Source of the DNA: Porphyra umbilicalis
Taxonomy: Eukaryota > Rhodophyta > Bangiophyceae > Bangiales > Bangiaceae
Reading direction: 5' to 3'
Assembly (NCBI GenBank): GCA_002049455.2
Contig: KV918791.1
Coordinates: forward strand, 248,001 to 312,000
DNA: 64,000 bases
In this document: piece after piece, positions 10,361 to 20,307 of the stretch
How positions within the stretch are numbered: the stretch's first letter is position 1
How the letters are laid out: every line of letters begins with the position of its first letter
The notes under the pieces: model-generated
Told to the model about the DNA's origin: nothing
Database searches by the model: none
The model's input: only the letters and a program-made list of their open reading frames with translations
Position numbers and translations under genes: made by a program

Positions 10361-10871
10361 TGAAGCTTGCCCGGCCTGGGTGACCGAGCGCGCGCGCCGG
10401 GGGCTGCCTCGCTCGAGGCACCGTCAACACAGTATGCACAGGCCGCCTACGGCGGTCACGGCAGGGGGTGGTCCAGGGGCCATGTTCGAAAACAATGTGC
10501 GCATGGTGGCCCCGCCACCCACGTCACTCCGAGGTGAGCGGCGCGGTGCTGGGTATGGGCGCCGCCGCCGCCGCCGCGGCGCCCCGGCAGAGCCGACTCG
10601 TCCTGTCGTTGTGGCCGCGCCGTCGTGGTCTTCTTCAGCGCGGCCACCCCCTTCTCTGCGTGGCGCGGCCGGCGTTCCCCCGGCCAGGGTCATCGGCCGC
10701 ATGCGGCGGGCGACGAGTGTGCACGCGTCAGCGCCCACAGACCCCCAGGCGCATGGATCCGAGCCGGAGAGGGGGGGATGGGGGCTGGGAGCGCCGCCAG
10801 GACGGGAGGGGGAGAGCGTGGAATCGCCGCGACGAGGACGGGGGGAGGGGGGGGGGTCGCCGCGAGGAAGA

Positions 10872-10896
10872 GGGGGGGGGGGGGGGGGGGGGGGGG
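10872..10896. repeat. Poly(G) run, 25 bases
   Basis: An uninterrupted G run ending eight bases before the ATG of the ORF at 10904. Its strand is opposite to the C runs at 4-5 kb. Length in the assembly may be inexact. Confidence 0.8.
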
Positions 10897-10903
10897 CGCG
10901 CGG

Positions 10904-12553
10904 ATGGGCGAGGACGACTGGGTTGTGGACTGGGGCCCCTCGCCGCGGTACATCACGGAAACCGAGAGGCGGAGGGGCCTCCGTCGGCTGTGCACGCTGT
11001 GCCGCCGGGCGCAAGTGTGTGGCCCACAGCGCACGCTGTGCCATTGGACGTGCCCGTGCCCGTGGGCGGCCGCCCCCCCCCCGGGCGTGTACCGGCCGCC
11101 GCTGCCGCGCCACCGCGGGCTGGTGGTGGGCCGGCCGAGGGGCCGGCAGGACCCGAGCGGGCGGCCCCCATCGCCACATCTGCGGCCGCCGACGCCGCCG
11201 CGCGACCACCGGCCGCCGGCGTTGCGGCGCGGCCAGTCGCCTCGTCCCGGTCAGTGGCAGCCGGCGGCTCCGTGGCAGCCGCCGCCGCAGCCGCAGTACG
11301 GTTTGCAGGGCGAGTGGCAGCAACCGTCGCGGCCGCGGCCGGCGGAGGACTCTCGCCCGTGGTCCCCGCGCCCCGGGCCGCCGCCGCAAGGGAGCGGCCG
11401 CTGGTCGCCGGATCAACAGCAGCAGCCGGCGACGCGGCCGCCGCCGCCGCAGCAGGAGTGGTCGAGGGAGCGGCCGCAGCAGCAGGACTGGGAGCGGCCG
11501 CAGCAGCAGGGCTGGGAGCGGCCTCAAGGCCGGGAGCGCCCTTGGGCGTCACCGTCGCGTCGGTCGCCGGACAACCGCGGGGACAACCAGGCGGCTGGGT
11601 GGCACCCGGCGCCCGAGTGGACGGCGACAGGGCCGCGCGTCGGCCCTCAGACGGGGCCGTCAGCGGACCAGCGGCTGCAGCAGCCTCTCCCCGCCCGACG
11701 ACAAGACGCGTCGGCGCTGCAGCCCCCGTGGACCGAGGCGGGGCCACATCAAGCTCCGCCCGCGCCGGCCAATCGAGCGTGGACGCCGCCCCGGGAGCGG
11801 CCGCCGTATGACGAGACGCGGCCGCAGAGCGGTTCCGTGCCGTGGGCGGGGGCACGTCTGGGCTCGCCGCCTCGGGATACGCGGCCGCCCAGCTGGCAGG
11901 GGGAGGGGCTGCGGGCCGGGCAGACGCAGTGGGCGGGCCCGAGACAGACCTCTCCACACGAGAGTCGGCCGCCTCCCGGGCAGGAGGCGGCGCAGTGGCC
12001 GGGCGCGGGGCCGGCCACATCGCCGACGGCGGCCGCGGGGCGGACAGCAGCCACCACGGCGACCGCCGCGCCGACGACTGCCGGACAGGGGACGTCAACG
12101 GTGGACGCGTCGGCGGCGACTCGTGCACCATGGACGGTGAGCGGCCGCACGTCGCCGCCGAGGAGCCAAGGTTGGGCCTCGCCGGCGACCGGCGGGGGGC
12201 TGCCACCGCCGCATCCGGGGCAGCCCGCGGCGGCGGCAGCAGTGCGGCCGCAGCAGGGGGCGCCTCCGCAAGCCGAGGCGGGCACGCCGCAGGCGCTGCC
12301 ACTGGAAACGTCCCCAGTCAGCAGCCTGGCGCAGATGCAGGCCGCGGCGGCGACGACTCCGGCCCCAGCGGCTCCGGCGGCGACGCAGCAGGCGGCAGCG
12401 CCGCAGGGCGTGGCAACGAGGGCGTCCCCGCAGACGGTGGCGACGGCGGTGCCGCAGCCGACGCACGCGGCGCCGGGCGTGGCCGCGGAAGCAGCGGCCG
12501 AGTCGGACGCGGCCGCGGCCGCGGAGGCAGCGCGGCGGCTGGAGAGAGATTAG
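10904..12553 (+). CDS. Low-complexity Pro/Gln/Trp-rich ORF in Harbinger element
   Basis: ATG at 10904 opens about 549 codons. The first 50 residues look structured and contain a Cys-rich cluster (CTLCRRAQVC, then CHWTCPC) that could bind zinc. The rest is a disordered Pro/Gln/Arg/Trp-rich region with WERPQQQGWERP-type repeats. It overlaps the start of the SANT/Myb-like ORF in another frame. It may be a third protein of the transposon, or the N-terminal part of the SANT/Myb-like protein joined by an intron or an undetected frameshift near 12.5 kb. The composition makes open frames cheap, so existence is moderately supported only. Confidence 0.4.
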   Translation: MGEDDWVVDWGPSPRYITETERRRGLRRLCTLCRRAQVCGPQRTLCHWTCPCPWAAAPPPGVYRPPLPRHRGLVVGRPRGRQDPSGRPPSPHLRPPTPPRDHRPPALRRGQSPRPGQWQPAAPWQPPPQPQYGLQGEWQQPSRPRPAEDSRPWSPRPGPPPQGSGRWSPDQQQQPATRPPPPQQEWSRERPQQQDWERPQQQGWERPQGRERPWASPSRRSPDNRGDNQAAGWHPAPEWTATGPRVGPQTGPSADQRLQQPLPARRQDASALQPPWTEAGPHQAPPAPANRAWTPPRERPPYDETRPQSGSVPWAGARLGSPPRDTRPPSWQGEGLRAGQTQWAGPRQTSPHESRPPPGQEAAQWPGAGPATSPTAAAGRTAATTATAAPTTAGQGTSTVDASAATRAPWTVSGRTSPPRSQGWASPATGGGLPPPHPGQPAAAAAVRPQQGAPPQAEAGTPQALPLETSPVSSLAQMQAAAATTPAPAAPAATQQAAAPQGVATRASPQTVATAVPQPTHAAPGVAAEAAAESDAAAAAEAARRLERD

Positions 12554-14307
12554 CGGCCGCGCGTCCCGGCCGCGGCCTGAGCTGGTCCGAGGCTGAGAAT
12601 GTCACGCTGTGCAAGGGGTGGCTGGACGCAAGCATTGACCCAATCGTCGGGACGGACCAGTCGCTGGATACGTTTTGGGTGTCTGTTGCGGTGCGTTTTC
12701 GCCAGCTGCTGCCGGCGGACGTGCCAGACCGAGCCCGGCGCGCAAAGTGCTCGGACAGGGCCATTGGGAAGCAGTTCAAGTATACGGTGGTGCCGGAGGT
12801 GTGCAAGTTCCGGGCCTCCGTCCTGGCCGTCCAGCATATGCAGCTGACGGGCAACCCGACGGAGGCCCAGGTGCTGGCCGCCGCGGTGGCGCACTGGCGC
12901 GGCACGGACCCATACGACGGGATCCGTGCCGAGGGGACGGCGCCGCTGCAGTGCGAGTGGCTGCGGTGCTGGGAGGTCCTGAAGCAGAGCGACAAGTATA
13001 GCGGCGCGGCCTCGGTGGGCGCGCGTCGGCGGCGTAGTGGCGGCGCCCCCGCGGCCGCAGCGGCCGACGACGAGGTCGTGAATCTGAGCGACGGGGACGG
13101 CGAGGAGGAGGGCGGCCGCGTGAATGCGGCCGCCCTACCCTTCCAGGCGCGGCCGCTGGGGAGCAAAGCGGCTAAGGAAGCGCGCCGCGCCGACATTGCG
13201 GTGGCGCTGGAGAGCAAGGCGAACACGGCGGCGCTGGTTGCATTGACGCAGACTATGAAGGAGAAGGCCAACGTCACCTTTTGGTCGTCGCCTGCCGTTG
13301 TGGGGACACCGGAGGCCGCGCGATGGCGCGCGGCCGAGATGGCGGTGCGGCTCAAGGAGGCGGAGGCCGCGGCGGCCGCCGCAACGGCGGCCGCATCGAC
13401 GCGGCCTTCTACAACTGAGCCGCAGGCCACCGCAACCGACGAGGCAGCGGCCGCAGGGCCAGCGGCCGCGCGCGCACCGACCGGGACGGCGCCTGCAGCG
13501 GCCTCGGGTGCGACTGCGGGTGGGCCTGCCGTCGGGCCCACCGCTTTGCACGGGGGCGGCCCGGCCACGCTGGCTGCCGCGCCCGTTTCGGCGCGCGGCA
13601 GCGACGCGGCCGCGCCACCAGGGGCCCCTGCCGCTGCGCGTGGTGGCGCGCCGGCACCTGCCTCCACGCGTAGCGTACCCCAGGGCGGCCGTGCTGCCAT
13701 GTGTGGCGGCGCGACGGCACCACCTGCGGTGCGCGCTGCGTCGGCGGCGCCGGCAGCTGTACGTCAGCCGGCGGCGCCGGCTCGCGCCGGAAGCAAGTCT
13801 GGGCCGCTGTCTGCAGCGGCCCTGTCAGATGCGCAGCGGCAGACTCGTGTGCCTTCGTCTGGGGGGCGGGCCGTCGAGGACCCTGCGGCCGCCGTGGTGG
13901 CGGCCGCGGCGCGGGCGCTGCAGGCGGCAGCAGCGCCCGCATCTGGTAACCGTGTGGAGGCGGCCACCCCTTCCAACCGGGCCACGCCTGTTGCGGGCCC
14001 GGCGCCCTCTTCCCGACGTTCCGGCCGCCCCGCGGGCCCGAATCCTGCGTCTGTACTGGGCGCAGGCGCTGGCGGCCACACCGAGGATGTGGAGGTGGGT
14101 GGCCGTCGCAGCCGCGCGGCGCGCGCGACCTCGCGTGGCGCAAAGGCGCAGCGCACCAAAGAGCGCAGCTTTGCGAGCCAGCGGCCGCCGGCGGCCATCG
14201 ACGACTTGGTTGGTTCCACCGCTCCGGTGGCCCGTGCGCGCCGGGCCGCTGGCGAGCGGGAGGGTGGGGAACGCGGGGGGGAGAGTGAGGGTGAGGGCAC
14301 GCCTTGA
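12130..14307 (+). CDS. SANT/Myb-like DNA-binding protein of PIF/Harbinger
   Basis: The frame is open from before 11842. ATG at 12130 (ACCATGG context) is one possible start and gives 725 residues. The recognisable domain begins near residue 150: LSWSEAENVTLCKGWLDAS, IDPIVGTDQSLDTFW, RAIGKQFKYTVVPEVCKF, then CEWLRCWEVLKQSDKY. This is the trihelix/Myb arrangement of the 'NAM-associated' or Harbinger accessory protein, which binds transposon ends and helps nuclear import of the transposase. A coiled-coil-prone segment follows (near 13.15-13.4 kb), then about 250 residues of Ala/Pro/Arg-rich tail. No stop or frameshift interrupts the domain. The N-terminal boundary is uncertain. Confidence 0.7.
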   Translation: MDGERPHVAAEEPRLGLAGDRRGAATAASGAARGGGSSAAAAGGASASRGGHAAGAATGNVPSQQPGADAGRGGDDSGPSGSGGDAAGGSAAGRGNEGVPADGGDGGAAADARGAGRGRGSSGRVGRGRGRGGSAAAGERLAAARPGRGLSWSEAENVTLCKGWLDASIDPIVGTDQSLDTFWVSVAVRFRQLLPADVPDRARRAKCSDRAIGKQFKYTVVPEVCKFRASVLAVQHMQLTGNPTEAQVLAAAVAHWRGTDPYDGIRAEGTAPLQCEWLRCWEVLKQSDKYSGAASVGARRRRSGGAPAAAAADDEVVNLSDGDGEEEGGRVNAAALPFQARPLGSKAAKEARRADIAVALESKANTAALVALTQTMKEKANVTFWSSPAVVGTPEAARWRAAEMAVRLKEAEAAAAAATAAASTRPSTTEPQATATDEAAAAGPAAARAPTGTAPAAASGATAGGPAVGPTALHGGGPATLAAAPVSARGSDAAAPPGAPAAARGGAPAPASTRSVPQGGRAAMCGGATAPPAVRAASAAPAAVRQPAAPARAGSKSGPLSAAALSDAQRQTRVPSSGGRAVEDPAAAVVAAAARALQAAAAPASGNRVEAATPSNRATPVAGPAPSSRRSGRPAGPNPASVLGAGAGGHTEDVEVGGRRSRAARATSRGAKAQRTKERSFASQRPPAAIDDLVGSTAPVARARRAAGEREGGERGGESEGEGTP

Positions 14308-14869
14308 TGCCTTTTTGTGTGCGTTTTGTTTTGTCTTTTGCGTCTGGGTACTTGTCGGGGTACACTGGCAGCCCCTTTGCATCTTTCTTTTTCTTCAGTG
14401 TTTGTGTTTAGCAAAAAACGCGTGCGTACGTTGCGTGCTTTCATGCCTTTGTCGCGCAAGAGAAAAGGGCAACTAAGATCACAGCTGTGCTCGTTGGCGC
14501 CTCTGTCACACACATGTTTGCACAGGACGCCGCCGGCCATCCACAGAGTTCAGGAAGAGAGAGAAAAACAATAGTTGTCTTTACGTGCGTGGGACGCGCA
14601 CGTGATGGGCACGACCACTCGCCAAGGAATAGACAACGCACGCAATGCTGCTCTCCAGCTTCGTGTATGTACACAACTCGGCGCCCGTGAGCGCTGAGAA
14701 AGCGCGAAGGCCAAAGAAAAGAGGGACAACTGGGAAGCCACGCGAAGAACATGTGTAGGAAAAAAAAAACCCTTGTAGGGGAAAAAAAAAACCTTTGCTT
14801 GACACAGACACCCTAGGGGCACACACGCATACCGACAGGGTCCTTTCCACGTACGCACTGGCCACAGAT
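14308..14869. other. Convergent 3' region of the two Harbinger genes
   Basis: T-rich on the plus strand after the SANT/Myb-like stop, and with A runs near 14760-14792. It probably holds both 3' UTRs and polyadenylation signals. No gene is supported. Confidence 0.5.
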
Positions 14870-16252
14870 TCACAGATACGGCTGCAGGAGGGCTCCACGC
14901 TCGGCGTGCATGTGCGCCGCAAGGTCGTCGCGCAGGGTGAAGTGGCCTGTGCGATTGGTCACTTCCGCACAGGCCAAGCGGGCCTCCAGGTAGGACAAGT
15001 CCGGCGGCGGGGCCCCAGCAATGGCCGCAGGCCCCTCCACGTCATGGTGTGGCAGTTGGGCCACGCCGGCCCCTCCCAGTGCGGCCGCGCTGCCGCCGGC
15101 GACAGCGGCCGCCTCCTCCATGCGTCGGCGGCCAAGAAAGGTACCACGGCGATCCAGCACCATCAGGTTGTGAAGAATCGCGACGGCCATGGTAGTATCA
15201 ATCAGCCGGTCCACCGAAAAAAAGCGAGCGGGATGCAACAAAACATGAAACCGAGCACGCAGCACAGCGTAAAGGCGCTCCACGTCCTTCCGGAGCGCCA
15301 CCTGCAGCCGGTTGTACGTCTTCTTGGCGGGTGTGTCGGGGTTGGGACAGGGCGTTGCAAACAGCGCCCACTTGGGATAGATACCGTCGGCAAGATAGAA
15401 AGGCAGCGTGCGCGTGCGGCCGTTAATCGTGTAGCTGTGCTGCCGCGGTGGCCAACGCCCTGCGGCCACATCTCGGTACAGCGGCGACAAGCTCAGCACC
15501 CCCGTGTCGTTGTTGCTCCCCGGAACGCCCACAAACAGGTGCCAAATATACAGGTCCTCGTCGCAAATCGTCTCCATGGTCACGGTCCGCTTGCCATCGC
15601 GGCCCTGATACTGGCCGGCGAGGGCCTTTGGGCAGGCCGCCCACTCCCAATGGGAGCAGTCAATGCTTCCCAGGCACCCCGGGGCCCCACGAGCCGCGTT
15701 CCGCTGCAGGATGGCCGCGGCCTCCGCCTCGTTCGGCGGCCGCAAGTAGGTGTCCGCGTACGTGTCGATGAGAAAGGCCACCAGGCGGCGGGTGGCCTCC
15801 GCCACCGTCGTGCGGGACAGCCGCACGTACTCGTCAGGCCGGTCTGCGGCCTCTCCGTACGCCAGAACGCGGAAGGCGCCCACCAGCTTCTGGAGCGGGT
15901 GCGCCTGTGGCCGCCCGGTGGCGTTCACCCGCTGCTGCCAAAACGGCTCGACCCGTATCGCGTCGTACACACGGACAAACACAGCTCGCGAGACGCGAAA
16001 GCGCCGCTCAAAGTCGGCCTCCCCATACACAGGCTCGGCCCCGTCGCGTCCAAAGTAGTCGCGCAAGATGCACGTCAGGCCGGCCTCAAAATCACGCGCA
16101 CGGTTGAAGCGGCGTCCGCGCACGGAGCCGCCTATGCGGCGACGGCGAACGCCCGTCCGCGTCGCGCGTGCTCTCGCGCGCCGCCGCGCCATTGCCGCCA
16201 TGAACGCCACCAGGACCGCCACCTGCTTGTCCTCGCCGCTACTGGGGTCCAT
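14870..16252 (-). CDS. PIF/Harbinger DDE transposase (HARBI1-like)
   Basis: Start taken at the ATG at 16252 (460 residues). The frame stays open further upstream, but only through tandem repeats. Key motifs by residue: GCLGSIDCSHW with D198, GVPGSNNDTGVL with D249, and RKDVERLYAVLR with E325. Together these form the DDE triad of the DDE_Tnp_4 family. WHLFVGVPGS and LADGIYPKWALF are also typical. The N-terminus is Arg-rich and probably contacts DNA. Length and motif order match functional HARBI1-type transposases, and there are no stops or frameshifts. It should cut and paste the surrounding element together with the SANT/Myb-like protein encoded convergently. Confidence 0.9.
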   Translation of the reverse strand: MDPSSGEDKQVAVLVAFMAAMARRRARARATRTGVRRRRIGGSVRGRRFNRARDFEAGLTCILRDYFGRDGAEPVYGEADFERRFRVSRAVFVRVYDAIRVEPFWQQRVNATGRPQAHPLQKLVGAFRVLAYGEAADRPDEYVRLSRTTVAEATRRLVAFLIDTYADTYLRPPNEAEAAAILQRNAARGAPGCLGSIDCSHWEWAACPKALAGQYQGRDGKRTVTMETICDEDLYIWHLFVGVPGSNNDTGVLSLSPLYRDVAAGRWPPRQHSYTINGRTRTLPFYLADGIYPKWALFATPCPNPDTPAKKTYNRLQVALRKDVERLYAVLRARFHVLLHPARFFSVDRLIDTTMAVAILHNLMVLDRRGTFLGRRRMEEAAAVAGGSAAALGGAGVAQLPHHDVEGPAAIAGAPPPDLSYLEARLACAEVTNRTGHFTLRDDLAAHMHAERGALLQPYL

Positions 16253-16389
16253 AATCGGCTGCGCCGCCGGCCGCGCCGCCGATGGAGAGCGGGGCGGCCG
16301 CGGAAGGTGTGCGCGAAAGAGGTGGGCGCGACGACGGTGGTTGCCACGACGGCGGCGGCGACCAATGGGTGCGGCGCTGCCGACTGATG

Positions 16390-17160
16390 GCCGCGGGTGC
16401 GGCCACCCCCCCCCATATGGCTGTTCCGGCCAGGTCACACCCATCCCCCTCTCAGATGGGCCGTGCCCGCATGTGGCCACGGGTGCGCCCCCCCCCCCCC
16501 CCTCATATGGCCGATCCGGCCAGGTCACCCCCCCCCTCTCAGATGGGCCGTGCACGCAGGTGGCCGCGGGTGCGGCCACCCCCCCCCATATGGTCGATCC
16601 GGCCAGGTCACCCCAACCCCTCTCAGATGGGCCGTGCACGCAGGTGGCCGCGGGTGCGGCCACCCCCCCCCTCTCAGATGGGCCGTGCACGCAGGTGGCC
16701 GCGGGTGCGGCCACCCCCCCCCCATATGGCCGATCCGGCCAGGTCACCCCCACCCCTCTCAGATGGGCCGTGCACGCAGGTGGCCGCGGGTGCGGCCACC
16801 CCCCTCCCTCTCAGATGGGCCGTGCACGCAGGTGGCCGCGGGTGCGGCCACCCCCCCCCATATGGCCGATCCGGCCAGGTCACCCCCACCCCTCTCAGAT
16901 GGGCCGTGCACGCAGGTGGCCGCGGGTGCGGCCACCCCCCCCCCTCTCAGATGGGCCGTGCACGCAGGTGGCCGCGGGTGCGGCCACCCCCCCCCATATG
17001 GCCGATCCGGCCAGGTCACCCCCACCCCTCTCAGATGGGCCGTGCACGCAGGTGGCCGCGGGTGCGGCCACCCCCCCCCCCACATTGCCAATCTCGCCAG
17101 GTCACCCGCGCCCCCCCCTCTCAGATCGGCCGTGAATGCAGAGGTGGCCAGGGGTGTGGC
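16390..17160. repeat. Tandem and interspersed subterminal repeats
   Basis: Two modules alternate. Module A contains CATATGGCCGATCCGGCCAGG. Module B contains CTCAGATGGGCCGTGCACGC followed by AGGTGGCCGCGGGTGCGGCC. About ten B copies are visible, starting near 16451, 16537, 16622, 16673, 16757, 16809, 16893, 16945, 17030 and 17119 (the first and last divergent). Some are separated by A and some doubled, with C runs of 7-15 between them. The array lies just outside the transposase start and probably forms the right-hand transposase- or SANT-protein-binding region. Confidence 0.85.
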
Positions 17161-19394
17161 TACCACCCGGGGTCCGGTGGGAGCGGCCACCGCTCCCTCT
17201 CATATGGGCCACGCATGCGGGTGGCCGCGGGTGCTGCCACGCATCCCTTCCTCACGTTCTCGCGGGACGTGGGGCGGGCCCCGCGATTTATGCCGGCCCC
17301 TCCCATGTGTGCCGCATGGGGGCCGCCAGAGACGCCCCGACAGCCTCCGTCTGGCAGCCGACGTGTGAGAGCGCGGCCATGAACCCCCCCCCACACGATC
17401 CAGGGGGGTGCTGGCCGCGACGCCCACCACGCGCCACGTGCAGCGGGGGGCGGACGGACGAGAGATCCGGAGGTCGAATCGCGTCGGCCCGCCGACGCTG
17501 CCAAACGGCGGACGCGTGGCGGCCCGTCATAAGCCGCGGCCGCTCGTCGACACGCGCTTAGCAGAGCACGATGCCGGGCGGCCGCAACGCGTGCCGCCGG
17601 CCAGCGGCCATTGGCTGGCCGGCAAGCAGTCGGGTGGCGGATCGCTCCGGCCGCAGCGAATATGGGGTGGCACGGCCATATCAGGGCGGGGCACCGTGCC
17701 CCGCGAGCCCCGCCCCCCCTCAGCGACCACGCACGCCCACGCACCCAGCGATTTCAGTCTTGGCGCGGCCGCTGGACGGCGGCGCGCGCGAGTCCCGCGA
17801 CGCGAGGCGTGGCGTGTGCGCACGGTCTCGCGAGCCGGCACGCGAGATGGGCTCGCGCCGTTCGCGGCCTCGATCGTCGCGCTACAACGTGGCGATGTCC
17901 ATCGAGCGTCACGGCGAATAAAATAAATTGGATAGCCCCCGCGACTCGAATAGTACTAGCCAATGGGAAGCCAGCGTGCTCTCGGAACGACCTCGGATTT
18001 CCCAACCTCCGTCTACATACTGGCGTTTTTGGAGACGGCGGTTCGGACGTCCGAAGTGCCGTGCGGTTTATCCGGCAGGACTTACTCGGGCTGTTCTTAA
18101 TTGGGATGTCTCTGATATGGGGATCTGACGTTGCCGACAGACCCGTTTGCTGCCGCATTCCCCATATCACGCCACGTTTAGCCAAATCGATCAAATTTCG
18201 TCAAAGTTTGCCCCTGTTCGGATCGGAAGCGACGTTGGTGGCTATGCTCTTAGTCCACATCTGGCAATCAAGAAACCCATCTATACTATTGCCCCTCTTT
18301 CACCGTAGGCGGTGCCCCACGGGGCCCCCTGCACAGCTCCACTCAGTGCTCCGAGGCAGCACTTTCCCACGCATCGCCGCCGCAGCACACAAGGCGTTCC
18401 ACGACTACCGCAGAGTGGTCGCGTCCGTACGGCGCGCGACGGACACCGCCGGTCCGTTCGCTTCGAAGCACACGAACAAGTGTGACCTTCTAAGAATTCT
18501 ACAGGAAAATTGTAATGGATTTCTTGAACACGTGTCAATTTCACAAGTACACTACAACCACGCGGAAATCAAACTGAAGCCTGCCCTAGGTAATCAAAGA
18601 AAAAAAATCGCCCCATAGCATGGGGACCTGGCCCTCTGCCCGCGCACGCCGGTCACCAGCGCCACCGACAGCGCTGCAAGCGCCGCGCGGGAAAGTCGAG
18701 GCGTGCTACTTATGTCAGACCATGGAACACCAAACAAAATATAGCCACAATACACAGGCCCACATCAAGATTTCCCTTGAGTACTCTCCGGGGGTCACTA
18801 CAGCCGCTCACAAGGGCACTGAGAGCGCCCCAACGGCAAAAAACTAGACAAAGTAGCGTACCATAGACAACGACTGCCGGCAGTAATAAAAAGCAGCGCT
18901 ACGGCGGTCCCGCGTACGCGTGCGCATCCCAAGACAGCGACGTCGTGCACAACCCCTACTGGTGCACGGCGAAGCCCGCGCTCGCGGCCCACATCCCTAC
19001 GGGCCCAGAACCTCCATATCGAGGTTCTCGGGAGCCTGGATTTAACTAAGTCTGGGCGTGCAAAAACCTCGACAAAACCTCGATGTATTGGACGTCGGAT
19101 GGCTCACAATCGCTCTCAAGCCGAGGGGTCAGCCGCATCGATGGCCTGCGTCGTTCCACATGGAATACGTTCACTTGCTCTTACTGCCGCTCACAAGGAT
19201 GACTAGCAGAAGAATAGCAGCCGCGTGGTCCCCTATATTTGTCATATCGCTAATTCATTTCTTTGTCGGCCGGTTCATTTCTACTGCTGCCTACAGCAGC
19301 TGCGCCAAACAACGCTGCTGAATCGCAGATTCGGCGTCGGTGCCCCCGCCCCCGCTCTCATCGCTGCCATCCACCCCCCCATCATCGCCGTCCT
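17160..19394. other. Unassigned region with a few coding-like scraps
   Basis: The right end of the Harbinger element probably lies in the first several hundred bases. Near 18.34-18.56 kb a plus-strand frame reads like protein (AAAHKAFHDYRRVVASV, then FASKHTNKCDLLRILQ). It has no recognised family and no clear limits. A repeat relic follows at 18.8 kb. Confidence 0.35.
18810..18985 (+). repeat. Diverged copy of a dispersed coding-like repeat
   Basis: The nucleotide sequence is similar to 26308-26470, including CGCAACGGCAAAAAA-like and GAATCCCAAGACAGCGACGT-like words. Stops interrupt the frame that is open in the 26-kb copy. Family unknown. Confidence 0.5.
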
Positions 19395-19913
19395 TCACCC
19401 CCCCTCGCCGCCGTCCCTCACCCCCCGCTCACCACTGTTGCCGCCCCCTCCGTCACCGCCGCCGTAGGTTGTCGCGGCGCGTCCGTCACCCGCGCTACCG
19501 GCAGATGCGCGCACCTGCCGCTGCTTCTTGCGGAGCCGCTGACGCCGATAGCCCAAACTACGGGATAAAAAGGCACACGCTCCCCAGCACGACTCACACA
19601 CGGCCAGCCGGGGGTCACGCCCCCCCGGGTACTGGACCGCCTCACGCAGCGCCGCTGGATCTCGTCGACACGGGGACTCGTCCGGCTCCAAAATCTTGGT
19701 GACTGCGAAACGCACCCACTGGCGCATCCGTCGCTTGTCTTCCTCAGTAAAATGAAAAAGCCCGAGTTTGTACTCGCATATGTCAGCAATAGCTCCCCCA
19801 CCCGGAAGTGGCTCCGCCCAGTCCCCGTCTACAAGTAGCCCCCCGCGTCCCGTCGTGTTGAACCTCCCGGCGCGCACGTCGACAACGGCACCCCCCCCTC
19901 CCCTACACGCCAT
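19395..19913 (-). CDS. Hypothetical protein fragment
   Basis: The minus-strand frame reads as plausible protein in its first two thirds: VVDVRAGRFNTTGRGGLLVD, ICEYKLGLFHFTEEDKRRMR, QWVRFAVTKILEPDESP, then LAVCESCWGACAFLSRS. It then enters a basic, Gly-rich tail that is probably not coding. The family is not recognised. It may be the 3' part of a gene whose 5' part is the ORF at 19930-20307. Confidence 0.35.
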   Translation of the reverse strand: MACRGGGGAVVDVRAGRFNTTGRGGLLVDGDWAEPLPGGGAIADICEYKLGLFHFTEEDKRRMRQWVRFAVTKILEPDESPCRRDPAALREAVQYPGGRDPRLAVCESCWGACAFLSRSLGYRRQRLRKKQRQVRASAGSAGDGRAATTYGGGDGGGGNSGERGVRDGGEGG

Positions 19914-19929
19914 CGTACCCTGCCGAGGA

Positions 19930-20307
19930 CTAGAGGGCGTTGGCGGCCGCCCCGACGCTGTACCTGGGGGCGGTCGTGGTCTCCAGGAAGAGGGGGTTAC
20001 TGAGGGTGATTGCCTCCCGGTAGAAGCGGATGCACGTGCGGGGGGGCGCCCTGTGGCTTCCCGCCGTGAAGTCGACCCCGCAACACCAGGCCCTGGGGCA
20101 GGGCGCGATGCTCTTGCAGCACACGTGGCTGCCTACGCGAGGGAAGGGGGCGTAAAAGAAGGCAGGGGACGGTGAGGGGCAGCGGCACCTGGTGCCGCAC
20201 GCCGGGATGAGCGGGGTGGGGATGCAGGGGCGGAGTCGAGGCGCCGCTTGCGGGATCTCTGCGCGCCGCTCCGTTCGGCCGCGGCCCGAATCTCCGCGGC
20301 GCATCAT
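19930..20307 (-). CDS. Hypothetical Cys-rich protein fragment
   Basis: About 125 codons, Cys-rich (CGTRCRC, VCCKSIAPCPRAWCCG) and ending FYREAITLSNPLFLETTTAP. It lies 16 bases upstream, in transcription order, of the other minus-strand ORF and in a different frame. An intron or a frameshift could join the two. No family is recognised. Confidence 0.3.
   Translation of the reverse strand: MMRRGDSGRGRTERRAEIPQAAPRLRPCIPTPLIPACGTRCRCPSPSPAFFYAPFPRVGSHVCCKSIAPCPRAWCCGVDFTAGSHRAPPRTCIRFYREAITLSNPLFLETTTAPRYSVGAAANAL

Larger units (their letters stand above)
9440..17350. mobile_element. PIF/Harbinger-type DNA transposon, apparently intact
   Basis: The two proteins of a PIF/Harbinger element are present and convergent: a SANT/Myb-like protein on the plus strand and a DDE transposase on the minus strand, with about 560 bp between their stops. 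Both coding regions are free of stops. The flanks on each side are rich in TGGCC/GGCCA words and repeats, as subterminal transposase-binding regions often are. I could not identify terminal inverted repeats or the expected 3-bp target duplication, so the ends are approximate and may lie several hundred bases outside these limits. Confidence 0.65.

Noticed and set aside
10287-12302. Several overlapping ORFs of 300-617 codons on both strands
   Set aside because: They are shadows of extreme GC composition. Only the frame from 10904 has a structured N-terminus and a distinctive Gln/Trp pattern.
16390-17160. CRISPR-like alternation of repeats and spacers
   Set aside because: The 'spacers' are themselves repeated modules and C runs, the genome is eukaryotic and no cas genes are present.
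16397-17382. Long ORFs of repeated Arg/Pro peptides on both strands, and the N-terminal extension of the transposase frame
   Set aside because: They translate the tandem subterminal repeats in every frame; the transposase domain starts only after the ATG at 16252.
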